Origin: Cladochytrium replicatum
Lineage: Eukaryota; Chytridiomycota; Chytridiomycetes; Cladochytriales; Cladochytriaceae
Length of the DNA stretch: 64,000 nt
Assembly: GCA_025526935.1 (NCBI GenBank)
Contig: JAHLKD010000010.1
Location: 434,001 to 498,000 of the forward strand
Reading direction: 5' to 3'
Part shown: positions 36,141 through 48,839 of the stretch, one piece after another
How the letters are laid out: each line of letters opens with the position of its first letter
How positions within the stretch are numbered: position 1 is the first letter of the stretch
The notes under the pieces: model-generated
The model's database searches: none
What the model was told of the DNA's origin: nothing
What the model saw: only the letters and a program-made list of their open reading frames with translations
Program-made: the position numbers and the translations under genes

Positions 36141-38729
36141 ATGCCTCCCAAGAAAGCGGGGAAAAAGTCAAAGAAAGATATCGAAAAAGGTTAGAGCAAC
36201 GCTATATTAAGAATATATACGATAACTTAATGATCTGCGCATTAAACTGCATGATCTTCAGCCGAACGCGAGCTTGAGGAGCAGCGACGATTGGCGGAGG
36301 AAGGCAAGGATAACATTGGTCAACATCAGTTTTCTACTTCTTCAATAAAGTGGGCATCTAGAGGCGAGGCTATCTGAGCTTCGATTAAGGAAAGAGAAGG
36401 AGCTTCGAGAGGAGAAGGAACGTGAAGAAATTGAACATTTGTTTTCTCAAGTAAGTTTCAACAAACAGCTCGAAGCGAGATTGACAATTTAAAGGAATCT
36501 GGACGGTTTGGATTAGAGCTACAAGAAGTCCTCGTACAAAAGGAACGTCACAGAAATGATCTGGATGCAATGAAAGGAAAGATCAAAATGCATATGGATG
36601 TATGTTCTTGTTTCACCGAGAAGACACGCAAGACTAAAATTCTTTCAAAGTGGGTGCGCTACATCCAATGCTCGACCTTGCCTGACCCGAAAAATGAACG
36701 TGATATGAATGCCTACCTCAGCTTGTTGTCCGCAACGCCGGTCATCAAAGAAAATTCTGTGTCTCTTGAGCTCCTTCATGAGCAAATCCCCACACTTGAG
36801 TCGGTAGGTGATGTTGGTGGCTCTGATGCAGATCATTTGAACTACGAAGTTATGCACCGAGCTGGAAGTTTACTTGTCAGAAACCATCGATGAACGGAAT
36901 GCGAAGGAAGAGGGCAGAGCAATCCCTCATTTGCTGTCATTGCGAAAACTATTGATGGAAAAGTGGGACTCGCTGTCAAACCATATACTTCAAGTAATGC
37001 ACGACGCTGTTACCAGATAAAAAGTGACTGAAACACCTTCAAAGCACATTGATCAGTTTCCCCGAGAGCCAAACGAAAACTTTCAGATGACGATCAGCTT
37101 ACCGAATCACAGTTTTGGTATATGGGCAAATCTTACGCGGAATCCCAGGTATTAGTTTTACATCATTTGTTCCGTGTTTTACCGCCAACTACCAGGTTCA
37201 AAATGATCGAGTTCAACGAAATCAATATCTCCGCCAGTCTTCCGAAACCTTTGGTTCTTGCAAATGCAGCAATTCGGGTACTATTTCAAACGTCTCCCAC
37301 GGCTGCTTTTCCATTCGAGGCACAAAGTGAGGGCATACATCTGAGCGTGGTTGGAGGAGTTATGCATCTTGACCTTTTGGAGCTGCCAGAGCTGCCAAAG
37401 CAATTGGATTCTTGGACAATCAGGCAATGTAGGTGAGATCTAATAAATTGTTTCAACACTCAACTCGATGAAAGTGCTTTCCCCAACGGGTCAGCTCAAA
37501 AAATTGTCCTATCCTTTCAAAAAGCTTGAGGCTGAAGCTGCCGAAGAAGAAGCAGAAAGTCCAACGTCAGCGTGGCCGACCCAGGTTATTTTCACTTTAC
37601 CTCGGGGTCTTCGAATCGGTCAGCGCGCAACTGTGTGTTACTGGGCGGAAGACTTTAAATGTTGGGCTAATGATGAGATTCGAGATATTGAGATTGATCC
37701 AGGTACAAAAGCACTCATTTTTGTGAGCGTCAACTAACCTGTTGGGCAGACAATGGGATTGTGAAATTTCGATCTATTCACTTTAAGCCGACCGCCGTAG
37801 TGCAGCCAACATACGGGGAGTTTCCGCTCAATGACTGGAGTTTATTATCCAAAAACAGCAATGAGGCTATCTTAACTCTGAATGGGAATATTACAACAAT
37901 CCAGGTCGAGATTCGAGATGGACATTGCCGTTTAATGCCTATGGACGATCTGGAGTGGAACTTTGAAAGCTGGTTTACACCATCTTTGTTGCTCAGGGTA
38001 AAATTGAAATAGTCTACCATGCTCGACTAAGATTGATCGAAAATTCCTCAGAGACTTTCACACATCGGAATCCACTTTAGAGGGCCCTCTAGCATGAAAG
38101 AAGTTGACTTCGACATGATCATGAAGGTAACATGATCCGAAGTTCAATGGAACTCGTTTGACACCTGGGGCCACATTAGAACCCGCAAGCAGAAGAGCAT
38201 GTATTGTCTGGGTTAAGCATGTGCTGCCCCGCCTTTTCATTTCAAAGGCAACCAAACAGCAGGCACTTGGCAAGCTCAAAGATCGCAGTCAATTTCAGGT
38301 CATTTGAAACAGCCGTCGAGGCAGCAGCGACCGGTGATGAGGTATTCAGTGACATGGAAAGCTCATCAAGCCAACTGAAAAAACCAAATATTGCAATTTA
38401 GGCGCCCTGGTCAACGCTGATCTATGACGCAAACTACAAAGTTGGTGAAGAAGTTCATAAGATTGCATTCGTCGCACAGACAACAGTCGAACAACCAGAT
38501 GTCACCAACGAAACCAGATTTAACACTGAAGAGGGCTCAAAGGTAAAGAACATCTATTCTTAAGAAGCTTACTGATCATGATTTTTAGATATATGCAAGC
38601 TTGCACCAACTTCTGAGAGCACAGCTCAAGCATCCCTTCTCAACAGCAAAGATCGAAGCCGCGTCCCCTCTGTTTGTAGAAACTGTGGGACAACTTCTGT
38701 CCGCCACCAGAGTACTGTGTTTTTCTTGA
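36141..38729 (+). CDS. DNAI7: DNAI7 (CASC1), axonemal dynein intermediate chain 7
   Basis: DNAI7 is a ciliary dynein-associated protein, so this gene implies a flagellated stage. The start MPPKKAGKKSKKDIEK joins a charged coiled-coil (ERELEEQRRLAEE, LRLRKEKELREEKEREEIE). The family signature KWVRYIQCSTLPDPKNERDM follows, then LEVYLSETIDERN, FGIWANLTRNPR, SASLPKPLVLANAAIRVL and GGVMHLDLLELPELPKQLDS. The second half carries PRGLRIGQRATVCYWAED, FPLNDWSLLSKNSNEAILTL and GHCRLMPMDDLEW. It ends SPLFVETVGQLLSATRVL-CFS as in animal orthologues. About ten short introns are inferred, including one that removes an apparent stop near 38400. I see no true break. It lies 61 bp upstream of THO2. Confidence 0.9.
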
Positions 38730-38790
38730 GTATATATTTATGTAGGCAAAATCATCAACCAGTGGTTGAACGTGTGGCTTGTGGATTGTG

Positions 38791-41700
38791 ATGGACACCC
38801 AGTTGCTCTCCTTCACACCGAGGACGCTGAGTTCTTGGGAATCATCGAAAGCTGCCGTGTACGTATCACTCCTCGACACAACCCAACTCAAGCTGATACA
38901 GGGACTCACTGGATGCTCTGTTTATTACATTTTTCAGCACTTCTACCGCAATCTCGTTTTGCACGAACGATCCCGTTGATGAGCCAAGGATGAAACGGTT
39001 GTGCGTGGAGCTCTTTCGTTCAGTATGGAAGGGACAATTGAGCGAGTTATCGGCGGAGGCATTTCTGCGGGATTGGTTTGGCGGGATACCTTCCGAGGTT
39101 CAGCAACTAATTGGGGGGATCTTTGTGGATTTGACATGGCTCATGGACACTGAGACAGATGCTCAAATGCCACCTCAGGCTAACCCGGAAGCACGACCGC
39201 GATTCATTTCATTTGTGAAGATGCTGGTGGTAAGTTCCACAAATTTAACAACAATTGGATATTGATGTCCTCTTCGTAGGCGAAGAATTACGTTCAACCA
39301 GTAACCTGTAAAGAGCGCCTTGAACCTGAGCTTCTGGAAGCAATTGGGCTCATACAACAACATAAGCAGTTTCACAAACGAGTTATTCGTGCAAATACGG
39401 TGCTACTTTACAAACAACAAAAGTTTAACCTCCTGCGTGAAGAATCTGAAGGTTATTCAAAGCTTATTGTAGAATTGTCATCGAATCTTCCCAGAACCTT
39501 GAGCGACATATGGGATCAGGAAGGAGTTCGAGATCATCAACAGCTGATTTACCGTCGAGTAGAACTCGTACACGAGCGTGCAGCAGTGCTTTTGAAAGAT
39601 ATAAAGAGTCTAATTGGATACTTTGACCTTGATCCCAATCGAGTGTTGGATCTAATCTTGGACGTGTTCACTGCAAACCTCGTAGATCAATGGGATCTTT
39701 ACTTGAAATTGCTCAATCTGAGTCCGTGGAGAAGGAGAAGCAAAGCAGCAGCCGGAAAGCAAAATGGCGAAATGGATGAAGACGACACACAGGGAATAGC
39801 TCCTGTTGGAGACGGTCACCTTGTTTTTGGCCAAATTCTAGGATTCAAATTCTCGTTTTACAATTCACCTGATTGCACTGTCAGCACTCCTATTCAGCTT
39901 TACATGGTGTCAGCAATACTGATCAAAAACAATCTGGTTAAACTGGAGGACTTATATCCGCACTTGGCACCAGATGACGCTGGAGTTGAGAAAGAGTTTG
40001 CTGAATTCAAGAAATCACTTGCGAAGATTGAACGAGAAGCAGGAAGGAGCAAAGACAATGCGGTACGCCAACCCAACTTTTTGTTGGCTTCACGATTGAC
40101 GTTATAATTTTTCCAGCTGGCCAATGCAGTACTTGTTGATGATGGAGGACCCTCTAATAATGTTTCGGTCACCGAAAAGACAGGCAGCGCAACCGCGGCC
40201 AAAAAGGATTCCAGCAGTTCGGCGACAGCTGCTCAGGTAATGGGAATATTTGATTGAGTTTCGATTTGCTAATGGAAAAATTAGCCTCCAAAATCTGGAA
40301 TTTCGCTGAAGAAAAATCAGAAGGCGGGCCTCGTTAATGCATTAATTCAAATCGGTGCAATTGGTCACGCTAAGAAGATTCTTGACAGATTACCGCAGAT
40401 CGCTCAGATGTATCCAGACATTCCGCGTCATATTTGCAGGCTTATTCACGAAGTCATCGAGCCGTTGTACAAGGTGCACCGTCCAGCCAGCACAACGCTC
40501 AACGTAAAGCCTGCACCTCGGCGCGAAGATTATGCACCACCACTCAATGTCATTGACCATGACTGGATTCAGCCGTATCAGAAGGTATACGTCGGTCGAA
40601 AACTCCATCCAACACGGTATACTTTCTTTTACGACCGCTGGAAGGAAAGCCTACCGACTAACATTACCGATATGGGCCTCCTATTACGCTATTTAAAAGG
40701 TTTGCTGCTGCATGTCGGCCCAAACCTTCATTTGGACATCTCGTTGTTGGGAAAGCTTATTCGACTGGGCCGTGCACATCTGAAGGATGTAAGCCGTCTT
40801 CTGCAATTTGGGATTCGGTCTTATATCTCTAATGCAGATCAAAGACGATGAAGAAGGGAAAAGTGTGCGCGACTCGTGGATCTCAATCATTGCAAAGTTC
40901 TTTCTACCAGCGTTATCGCAAGTTTATGCAAACCCAGGGATCACCCAGGAACTCTGGAGTTTAATGAAGATACTGCCTTATGAAACGAGATATGGGCTTT
41001 ACGCAGAGTGGGAACATCGCACTTATGATCAGGTTCCTCTCTGTCGTATTGCAAAAGTTAAATGCATTGCAGAAGTGCAACGAATCATGAGGTATGTTCC
41101 AAACTTGCCTGTCTGATTGTATCTTAAGCGTCCATAGACGACTCACAAAGGATAATGTGAAGCAATACGGTAGACACATAGGAAAGGTTGTTCACTCTAA
41201 TCCTGTTATCGCATTCAACAAAATCCTTGATCTGCTGCGGAACTACGACAATCAAATTCCTCACGTTGTGGATGCGGCTCGATACCTGACCGACTTGGAG
41301 TTCGACATTCTGAGTTTTTGCTTGATAGAGACATTATCCAACCCCTACGATAGTCGATTAAAGGATGATGGTACCTCATTAGCCAAGTGGCTGATGTCCC
41401 TCTCGCTATTTACGGGGACGCTATGCCGGAAGCATCCAATTGAACTGCAGGGTATTCTTCAGTTTATGGCGCGGCAGCTTCTAAATGACAATGTTTATGA
41501 TATCATTGTCCTTCAGGACATCATTTCGCAGATGACCGGAATGCGTTGCATTGATGATCCAACTGATGCTCAGTTGGATTCTTTGGCCGGAGGTGAACAC
41601 TTGAAGAGAGAAGCTCTCATGTTAGAGAGTACAAAGCTCACAAGGAAACCTACGCAGAGGTTGATGAAGGCACTCCGGGACTCTGAGCTAGTCTCAGTGA

Positions 41701-44700
41701 TCGGTATCATGCTTGGCCAACAAAGGAAAGAAGTGGTGTTTCGGGAGAGCGGAAAAGAGCTCAAAGTCAGCGGATCTGTTCTCGACCATGTATGTTGAGC
41801 ATGTTAGAGTTGATTCAATTATTTAGGTCTTACCGTTCTGTTAGTGCCATCGCATGCTAGTACAGTACTTTGAGTTCCTCAGCACGTACATGGATAAATC
41901 TCAGTACGCTGCTGCGTTCCCCGATATCAGCGAGCTGTGCATCGACTACGGGCTTGAGCCAGAAGTAGCCTTTCATATTCTGAGGCCCAAACTACAGTAC
42001 ATGATGAAGGTAACCATCTGGTTGACGAAAATTTTGGCCTTTCTGACTGAAATGTTGCATCCAGCCTGATCCACGACCCGATAATAGTTCAACAACTGTT
42101 CCTGGAACGCCGCTCCCAGCTACTCCAGGAGGCGAGACCATCAGCGTTAAATCGTCAAGCGACGCTATGGAAGTAGACACTGTAAGTACGTAAATTTGCA
42201 CAGAACGATGCGTTGCTCACTCCAGATTGCCAGCCTCCGAAACCAGACTCCACTCCCGGAGCGCTTCCGACCACAGGTGTAGATAGCAGCGTGTGGGAGA
42301 AGGGGCTGCGAGACACAATCCTTGCCGTAAACAATATCGTTCCTTCCCACATATGGAAGGGAGTCACACCACAGTTCTACACAACATTCTGGCAGCTATC
42401 TCTATATGATATTTATGTTCCTGAGACTCGGTACAAACTCGAGATTGAACGCCAAGAAACCTTGGTTAAGCAGCTGGAGAGTGATAAGTCTGACAACAGT
42501 AATGCGGCAGTTCAGAAGCGAAAGAAGGATAAGGAGCGGGTTCAACAAACAGTTACCATGCTGCAGCATGAACGCAAAGTTCAGATCGCAAATTATGCTA
42601 TCGTTAAGGCTCGACTCCAGCGGGAGAAGGACGGATGGTTCGCAACAGGTAACGATGCGTCCGTGTTTTTGCGATAGCATTACTAATCGTTGGCATTTCA
42701 GCCCAAACTCGAGCGGATTGCATCATCAATCTAATGCAGTACTGCCTATTTCCTCGGTGTTTGTTCTCGCCGTCAGATGCTACATACTGCGCTAAATTGG
42801 TGTATCTCTTACACGAGCTAGGGACACCAAATTTCTCCAGCCTGTCATTGTACGACAGGGTATGATAAGAGTCATGACATTTTTCGAAGCTAAACAGGTT
42901 TCTAGATTCTAAACCGAGACAACGTTCACGCAACTTTGTTCTCTTGTAGCGAATACGAGGCTAAGAATTATGGTGAGCTATTCTTTTATGTACGTGAAAT
43001 TCCTGTTTATGTTTCTGGTTGCACAGGTCACTTCTTGGCCATGAATCTGCAGATATTAACTTCTTGGCACAAAGACTACGCGAAGTTCATCAAAGAGGCT
43101 CATGGAAAGTCTTTACCTGGGTTTCAGCGGCGATGGCAGACGTCTAATCCTACTGATATAGCTTCAAGCGACTTGATTGACTATGAAGAATTCCGAAAGG
43201 CGATGCAGAAGTGGCATGTACAACTTAAGAAGGTTGGTCAAGCCTTCCGAACTCGTGCAAATTACTGAGAATGTTATCACGCAAGGCATTTATTCAGTGT
43301 CTTGAATGTGGAGAGTACATGCAGATGCGAAACGCATTCCTCGTTCTGGATAAAGTCCGCCTTTACTTCCCTCTTATTAGAAGCTTTGGGGAGCAAATTG
43401 AAAAGGCTGTGCTCAAAATCGAGGAAACTGAAAAGCGGGAGGACCTTAAACTACTCGCTCGGTCCTACAGGGGCAAGTTGAATGGAATGAAGTGGGTCGA
43501 ATTGAAGGATTTCTGCTTGCAAGGTCGCAGCCAGTCTGTGACAGATGTCAAGCCAGCTCCATCACCTAAGGAAATTGAACCAGGAAGGACTAAGAGTGGT
43601 GATACCCCAATGCCCGAAGTGCCTCCGGCGAAAGATGATATCGATCAAATGAAAAAATCATCAAAAGAAGTAGGATCAAGTGAAACGAAACCCGGCGCGC
43701 CATTGCCTAGCCGTCCGCCCAGCTCACCGAAACGGACGTCTGTGCGCCAATCTCCCAATCGTTCGAGAGATCGAGTTGACTCTCCTTCAATTGGATCACC
43801 TATGCTCTCTACAAAACCCATCAATAACGAACACGGCTCTCCAGCGTTAAGCAACAAAGTTTCGAGTTCAAGCGTCGCCCGTGATAGGGAAATTTCTCGT
43901 CGGAATGAGCCACTTTCTTCAAGGCTTGGAGGAGGAGATTCAGCTGGTGGTCAACCAAGTTCTCACTCTCAGGATAAGCGGGACGATCGTGATCGCAGAA
44001 AGCATAACGAGTCTCCAAGAGATCGGGGCGACTCGAACCGGAACAAAGATCATGTGTCGACATCCAAGAATGAGGATGCGGTTGCAGAGCGGAATCGTCG
44101 TGATGATCGAGATGGCGGGCGAGAGAGAGTGCGAAGCGGAAATGGCAACACGGCAAACACACCTTCGGCAAATAGCACTGGTCAAGCTGACGCCAATTCT
44201 TCAACCTCGTCCCCACACTCCCGGGCCGATCGGGAGAAAGATAGTCGAGAGGCAGGGCGAGAGAGAGATCGAGAGCGAGATAAGGATCGAGAGCGCGACA
44301 AAGATCGAGACAGAGACAGGGATCGCGACAGGAGAAGGGAAAGCACTACACCGGCATCAAACTCCCATAGCGGTGCAGGTACTAACTCACAGTCGTCAAC
44401 CAACCGACCCCGCGAAGGAGGCTCCAGTAATTCAAATTTGCAGAGTGCACCTGCTTCGAATTTGCAATCTTCGAACACACCTCGTGACGGTGGATCGAGT
44501 GGGACCAACAGTCGTCCATCTACTCCGGCGCTCGAACGACTAGGAGTGCGACGAGTGGACGATGATAGAAGTAGCAGCACTGTAGCTGCGAATGAATCTC
44601 CAAGGAGGGATCGCGACCGCAATGGGGATCGGAATCAAAACAGTGTGCCCACCAGAGACAGACGGGATGAACTAGGCCAGCCATCTCCATCGTTACCAGT

Positions 44701-45867
44701 TACTTCTCAGTCCTCTTCGAAGTCCAATGATGACCTCCGAAGTGGCAACCTTGGTAGCGCTGAGACTGTTTCCCAATCTCCTGCTCAAGCACTAAGTGAC
44801 CGAATCCGGGACAGGAGAGAGCATCCCGAAGTGAGGGAAAGAGGGGAACTTAAACCCGAAATCACGGACGCGAGGAGTAGTCGTGGAGAGAGCAGAGCTG
44901 ATGGACGATCTGAAAGAGCGAGCGAACCAGCGACTGCTAGCAGTAACTCTGCTTCGGTAGCTGAGAATTCCATTGCGAAGGACAAAGAACGGGAAAGAAC
45001 TCGTGATCGTGACAGAGAGGCAGAGAAGGATCGCCGGAGAGAAAAGTTTGCTCGCGACAATCGGGACGACCGAGATGGACGGTCATCGGGAGTTACCAAG
45101 AGCAAGGTAATCATGACTCTTTCTACTAATGAGAGAAGTAAACAAAAATATTTGAAGGATGTGCCAGAGTTCCCATCATCCGACGATCGAAAGGAGCGTA
45201 AGCGAGAGCGAAACGATCGCGATGGCGATGTAAGGGAACTTAAGCGCAGGAGGGGTGACGAAGGCAATAGCGGTATCTTTCATTCCGTTTTGACAGATTG
45301 AAGTTTGTCTCATGTGTTAATTGGTAGAGTTGGGTCCAAACCGACAAGATCAAAGCGGAGTTGCTGGAGCTAGTGTGGGCAGAAAACGGCTTCCTGAAGA
45401 GCGTATGTTTATGCAAAAAGCTGCATCTCTTTCCCTCGCTCACTCGTTTACTCACAGATGATGCTCGTCCAGCAAGTTCAGCTCCGCAGCAGCCGTCCCA
45501 TGGCGCCACGCCTACCCAACCTACCAATGCCAGTGCTCACACGCTGCCACAAGCGCCGTCGCGTACCGTTTTAACGTCTTCTGGAAATGGTGGAATGACC
45601 ATAACTGCCTCGACCGACGGAGGACCGTTCAAACGGCCGCGCCTCGCGCAAGATGCCTCTTCGAGCGGGGGCCAATCGGCTCCATCAGGAAGTTCAAACA
45701 ATTCAGCATCAGGTGGGGGTTCACAATATCCGTCTGGTGGATCACAGCCAAGAGGACACCCTCCGCCTGGACAGTCACATTCCCACCATGGCCACGGGTC
45801 ATCAATGATTCCTTTGCCATCATCGCATAGGGATAGAGATCGGGATCGTAAGAAGAGGAAAAGATGA
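38791..45867 (+). CDS. THO2: THO2/THOC2, core subunit of the THO/TREX mRNP complex
   Basis: THO2 couples transcription to mRNA packaging and export in the nucleus. I place the start at 38791 (MDTQLLSFTPRTLSSWESSK), joined by an intron (38859-38937) to DPVDEPRMKRLCVELFRSVW. About a dozen exons carry the family core: ERLEPELLEAIGLIQQHKQF, YFDLDPNRVLDLILDVF, YDRWKESLPTNITDM, WEHRTYDQVPLCRIAKVK, FCLIETLSNPYDSRLKDDG, LQDIISQMTGMRCIDDPTD, WKGVTPQFYTTFWQLSLYDI, ILNRDNVHATLFSCSEYEAK and DYEEFRKAMQKWHVQLKK. From about 43530 to 45270 one exon encodes a disordered tail with Arg/Asp and Arg/Glu repeats (RDRERDKDRERDKDRDRDRD). The final intron (45273-45457) is 185 nt, far longer than the others. The last exon ends in a His/Ser/Gly region and RDRDRKKRKR. 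Confidence 0.95.
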
Positions 45868-46689
45868 GAAAATTCTAGTAAAGATTGAGCAAGTATGTTA
45901 TTTTTTAATAACAGAGACATTCTAAATCCATGTGGCGCAACTGCGGTCTGAAATGGTATTGTGTTTGTCATTCCAAGATGAAATGCTGCTGACCCACTGG
46001 AAGTGGTGTATGCAATACTTTCTAGTGTTGTTCTTGATCCCGTTCCCTCAAGCGTCCTCGCTGTTCCTGGTGTCGTTCTTCGTCTTTCTCTTTCTCAAGC
46101 ACCGACCATGTCTGTGCTGGTGAGGCGGAATAGTTGATTGACACTTCAACCGCCATCCCTGAGCTAAAGCGATCTTCGTTCTCCAGCTCTATGGTTATAT
46201 TCGCGCTCCTAAGCTCCACTTGCAACTACTACGGTGATGAAATGACCACCGGAAACCGATGCTGGGTGGATCTGAAGCGGGACTGGCTGTTTACGACACG
46301 ACTACAAAACATGGTGTACCTACCGATTTCTGGAAGACCGACTCAACAATTGCCAGCAGTGGGAAATATGGTCGAAGTCGGCGAGCCTGTACTGAGTAAC
46401 GCAACGGTTATTGTTTAGTCGCCCTGGTAGACACAATTTCGAATACGTGCTTTGAGGAATTGGGTAGCTTGCATATTTTATGCTTGGGTTTTGGGGTTCT
46501 TGTTAATAATATTTATCATATCCATAATCAACAATCTTCCAAGCAATTAAAGCTTCCACAGTTCATCGATCAACTGCAGTATGGCAATCGATAATTGAAG
46601 CAGAGCGCAAGAATATCATTCTGCTGCCATGTCAACGTCATACTGCACACCAAAGCCACCATTTATCGATTCTCAGTCCAAACAGAGAA
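45868..46689. other. Gap with one weak minus-strand frame
   Basis: A minus-strand frame at 46022-46225 (VELRSANITIELENEDRFSS, then Arg/Glu-rich KEKDEERHQEQRGRLRERDQ) looks coding-like. It could be the last exon of a gene beginning near 46320 (MFCSRVVNSQSRFRS). The evidence is thin. The rest is AT-rich and holds the GCSH promoter. Confidence 0.3.
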
Positions 46690-47368
46690 ATGCCTGTCAT
46701 CGTCGGTCGATTCGCTGCTGCTTTCCGTGCTTTGCCCACCCGCTCGTTTGGAATCCGCCAATTCTCAAGTAACCTATCTTCTCAGCGATCCATCCGAGTA
46801 CAAATTTTCTGACTCCTCCGTTGTCACGAAGTTGCTCGAATACTACTGGAGCGAAAGTATACCAGCGACCATGAATGGGTGACTCTTTCTGCGGACGGAA
46901 AGATCGCCACCATCGGAATCACAGACTTTGCCCAAAACGCGCTCGGCGACGTCGTGTTCGCCGAAATCCCCTCTGTTGGAAAACAAGTGAAGCAATCCGG
47001 TACGTAATTTGGCTGAGGTTGTTCCAAATACTGGAATCGAGTATTTCTCGTTAGCATTCTTTCTCGCTGTGCTTATTCGGTCGTTTTCGATAGACCCGAT
47101 CGGAGCAGTCGAATCTGTTAAGGCCGCCTCCGACATATATGCACCACTCTCTGGCACAATCGTGGAGTCTAACGAGAGCCTAAAGGGTGAACCTCAGCTT
47201 CTCAACAGCAGCCCTTACGAGAAAGGTAGTATTCAATTGAAGATGTAAAACGCTTCAAAATTTACTCGTTGCTATAACACAGGTTGGTATGCGAAGATCG
47301 AGATTTCTACGAAGACTGAATACGATGCGTTGCTGGATGAGACTGCATACAACGCCATTGCGAACTAG
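46690..47368 (+). CDS. GCSH: Glycine cleavage system H protein, mitochondrial
   Basis: The H protein carries the lipoyl arm that shuttles the methylamine intermediate between the P, T and L proteins in mitochondria. The ATG at 46690 gives a basic, Ala/Arg-rich targeting sequence ([20 protein letters not shown]). Introns 46798-46851, 47000-47093 and 47226-47282 keep the frame. The mature domain reads [39 protein letters not shown] and [18 protein letters not shown], with the lipoylated Lys in SVKAAS, then [20 protein letters not shown] and GWYAKIEIS. Length and motifs match the family throughout. Other cleavage-system genes are not in the window. Confidence 0.96.
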
Positions 47369-48099
47369 ATTTGCATGCATCCCTTTCCCCCCACAAATTT
47401 GAGAAAATAGAAAGTCGGACACGAAGCTGTCCCGGATTTTCGTCGAAACTCTGCTTCAACATGCAATAAAGAACTCGCATAAGATGACCCGTGTAATGAA
47501 GCATGTAGCTCTTCTTTCTGTTGCCCAAAAGGCTTTTATGTTTATCCTATAAAGTCTTTTGCAGAGGCAGCAACCAATCCGCTTCAGAACTCCATAGTTC
47601 TTAGCGAAAACAGGAACCCGAACTTGTTTCTTGTCCAGTTTCGCCTAGCGATTCTACAGACGGTGTACACCTCTCCGTTTATTTGACCGGCTTTGATAAA
47701 CACAAATGTTTCAATGTCGTCTTCGTTTCAGTTGTATCTGATTCGAACTCGTTCTGGAATTCTTCCCTTCCAAAGAAATCCTACGATGAACGATGAACGA
47801 TGGGGGCGCATTGAGAGTTCAAGAATTCTTGGCAGCTGGTGCCATGCCAGCCAACCACATGTCGCGTTTCAACCTTCAGTTGTTTCCATCGCTTGGCAAG
47901 TTAATAAAAGCATTCGACTTCTGCGCATGTGACAAAGCTGTTTCAAGAAGGCTGGCGAGGCTCGCCGTGATCTGATGGAAGCCAAGAAGCCAAGAAGCAA
48001 AGATTGACCACTCGGCGAGCTATATAAGACTGGGACGTCCCCTTCTCAACACACTAATACCTGATTCTCCAACACTCACACCAACAAACTTTAAACAAA
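47369..48099. other. Gap upstream of the CipC-like gene
   Basis: About 730 bp. A plus-strand frame at 47793-47975 (LRVQEFLAAGAMPANHMSRF) is open, but I see no partner exons or family. The 3' end contains the CipC promoter. Confidence 0.4.
48021..48027 (+). promoter_or_regulatory. TATA box of the CipC-like gene
   Basis: TATATAAG stands 79 nt upstream of the start codon, followed by a C/A-rich leader (ACACTCACACCAACAAAC). This is the classic layout of a strong, inducible fungal promoter. Confidence 0.65.
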
Positions 48100-48653
48100 A
48101 TGGGTATGCTTTAATCTATACGGGTCTTAAGATGCTGACACTGGCTCAAGGCATGTTCGACTTCTTCTCCCAAATCGTCAACCCCCACCACCAAATGGGT
48201 AACTCATATGATCCCCAGTGCGGAACTTACAAAGTTCTAAACAAATAATAGTGTACGCGGAAAACGGCAACAAAGGCAGTCTTACTCACGAAATTCTTGC
48301 GGGAGCGGCAGGTTTCGAAGGTGAGAAGGGAAATTTAAATGATCCCCCAATTAAGCTCATAACTTTGCCCATATTCAAACAGCAATCAGATTGCTAGAAT
48401 CACACCACGCAACAGCAACCGGTCAACCAGTCCAGCATTCGCTTTTCAAGGAGATACTGGCTGGAATCGCTGCCGGTGAGATCGACAAGCTTGTCGAAAC
48501 CCATTCGCTTGTTGAGAAAGGATACGATGTCGAAAAGCTTAAGGCTGATGCAACCAGCCAAGCACTTGCCCACTGTAAGTCGTGCTTTCCCGTATCCAGA
48601 TTATCCCTAAGACTTTCAAACCTAAAGACGACAAGCAGTATGGCAGCGCTTAG
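48100..48653 (+). CDS. CipC-like (DUF3759) small protein
   Basis: CipC-like proteins are small, abundant fungal proteins first seen as induced by concanamycin; their function is unknown. The start codon sits in a 4-nt first exon (ATGG). The following exons give MFDFFSQIVNPHHQM, YAENGNKGSLTHEILAGAAG, FEAIRLLESHHATATGQPVQ, LFKEILAGIAAGEIDKLVET and AHYDKQYGSA. The two LAG-A motifs and the final Tyr-rich end match the family. Frames are kept over four short introns. The strong TATA box suggests regulated expression. Confidence 0.85.
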
Positions 48654-48839
48654 ATGATTCTCCATTTGAGAACAATAATAAAGTGATTCTTACACGTGTC
48701 CCAGCTCAGCCCCCCTGATTGGCCCTACGCGTGAGAATCTTGATTTTGGCTTTGGCGAGAAACTCGATCGTTCCGGAATATTAAAGCACTCAGAACAGTC
48801 TCACTCTTAACTACTCTTTTCTGAACTCTTTTGGATTCA

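Noticed and set aside
38380-38402. Apparent stop in DNAI7
   Set aside because: A GT...TTTAG intron of about 60 nt removes it and joins GDE to APWSTLIYDA as expected.
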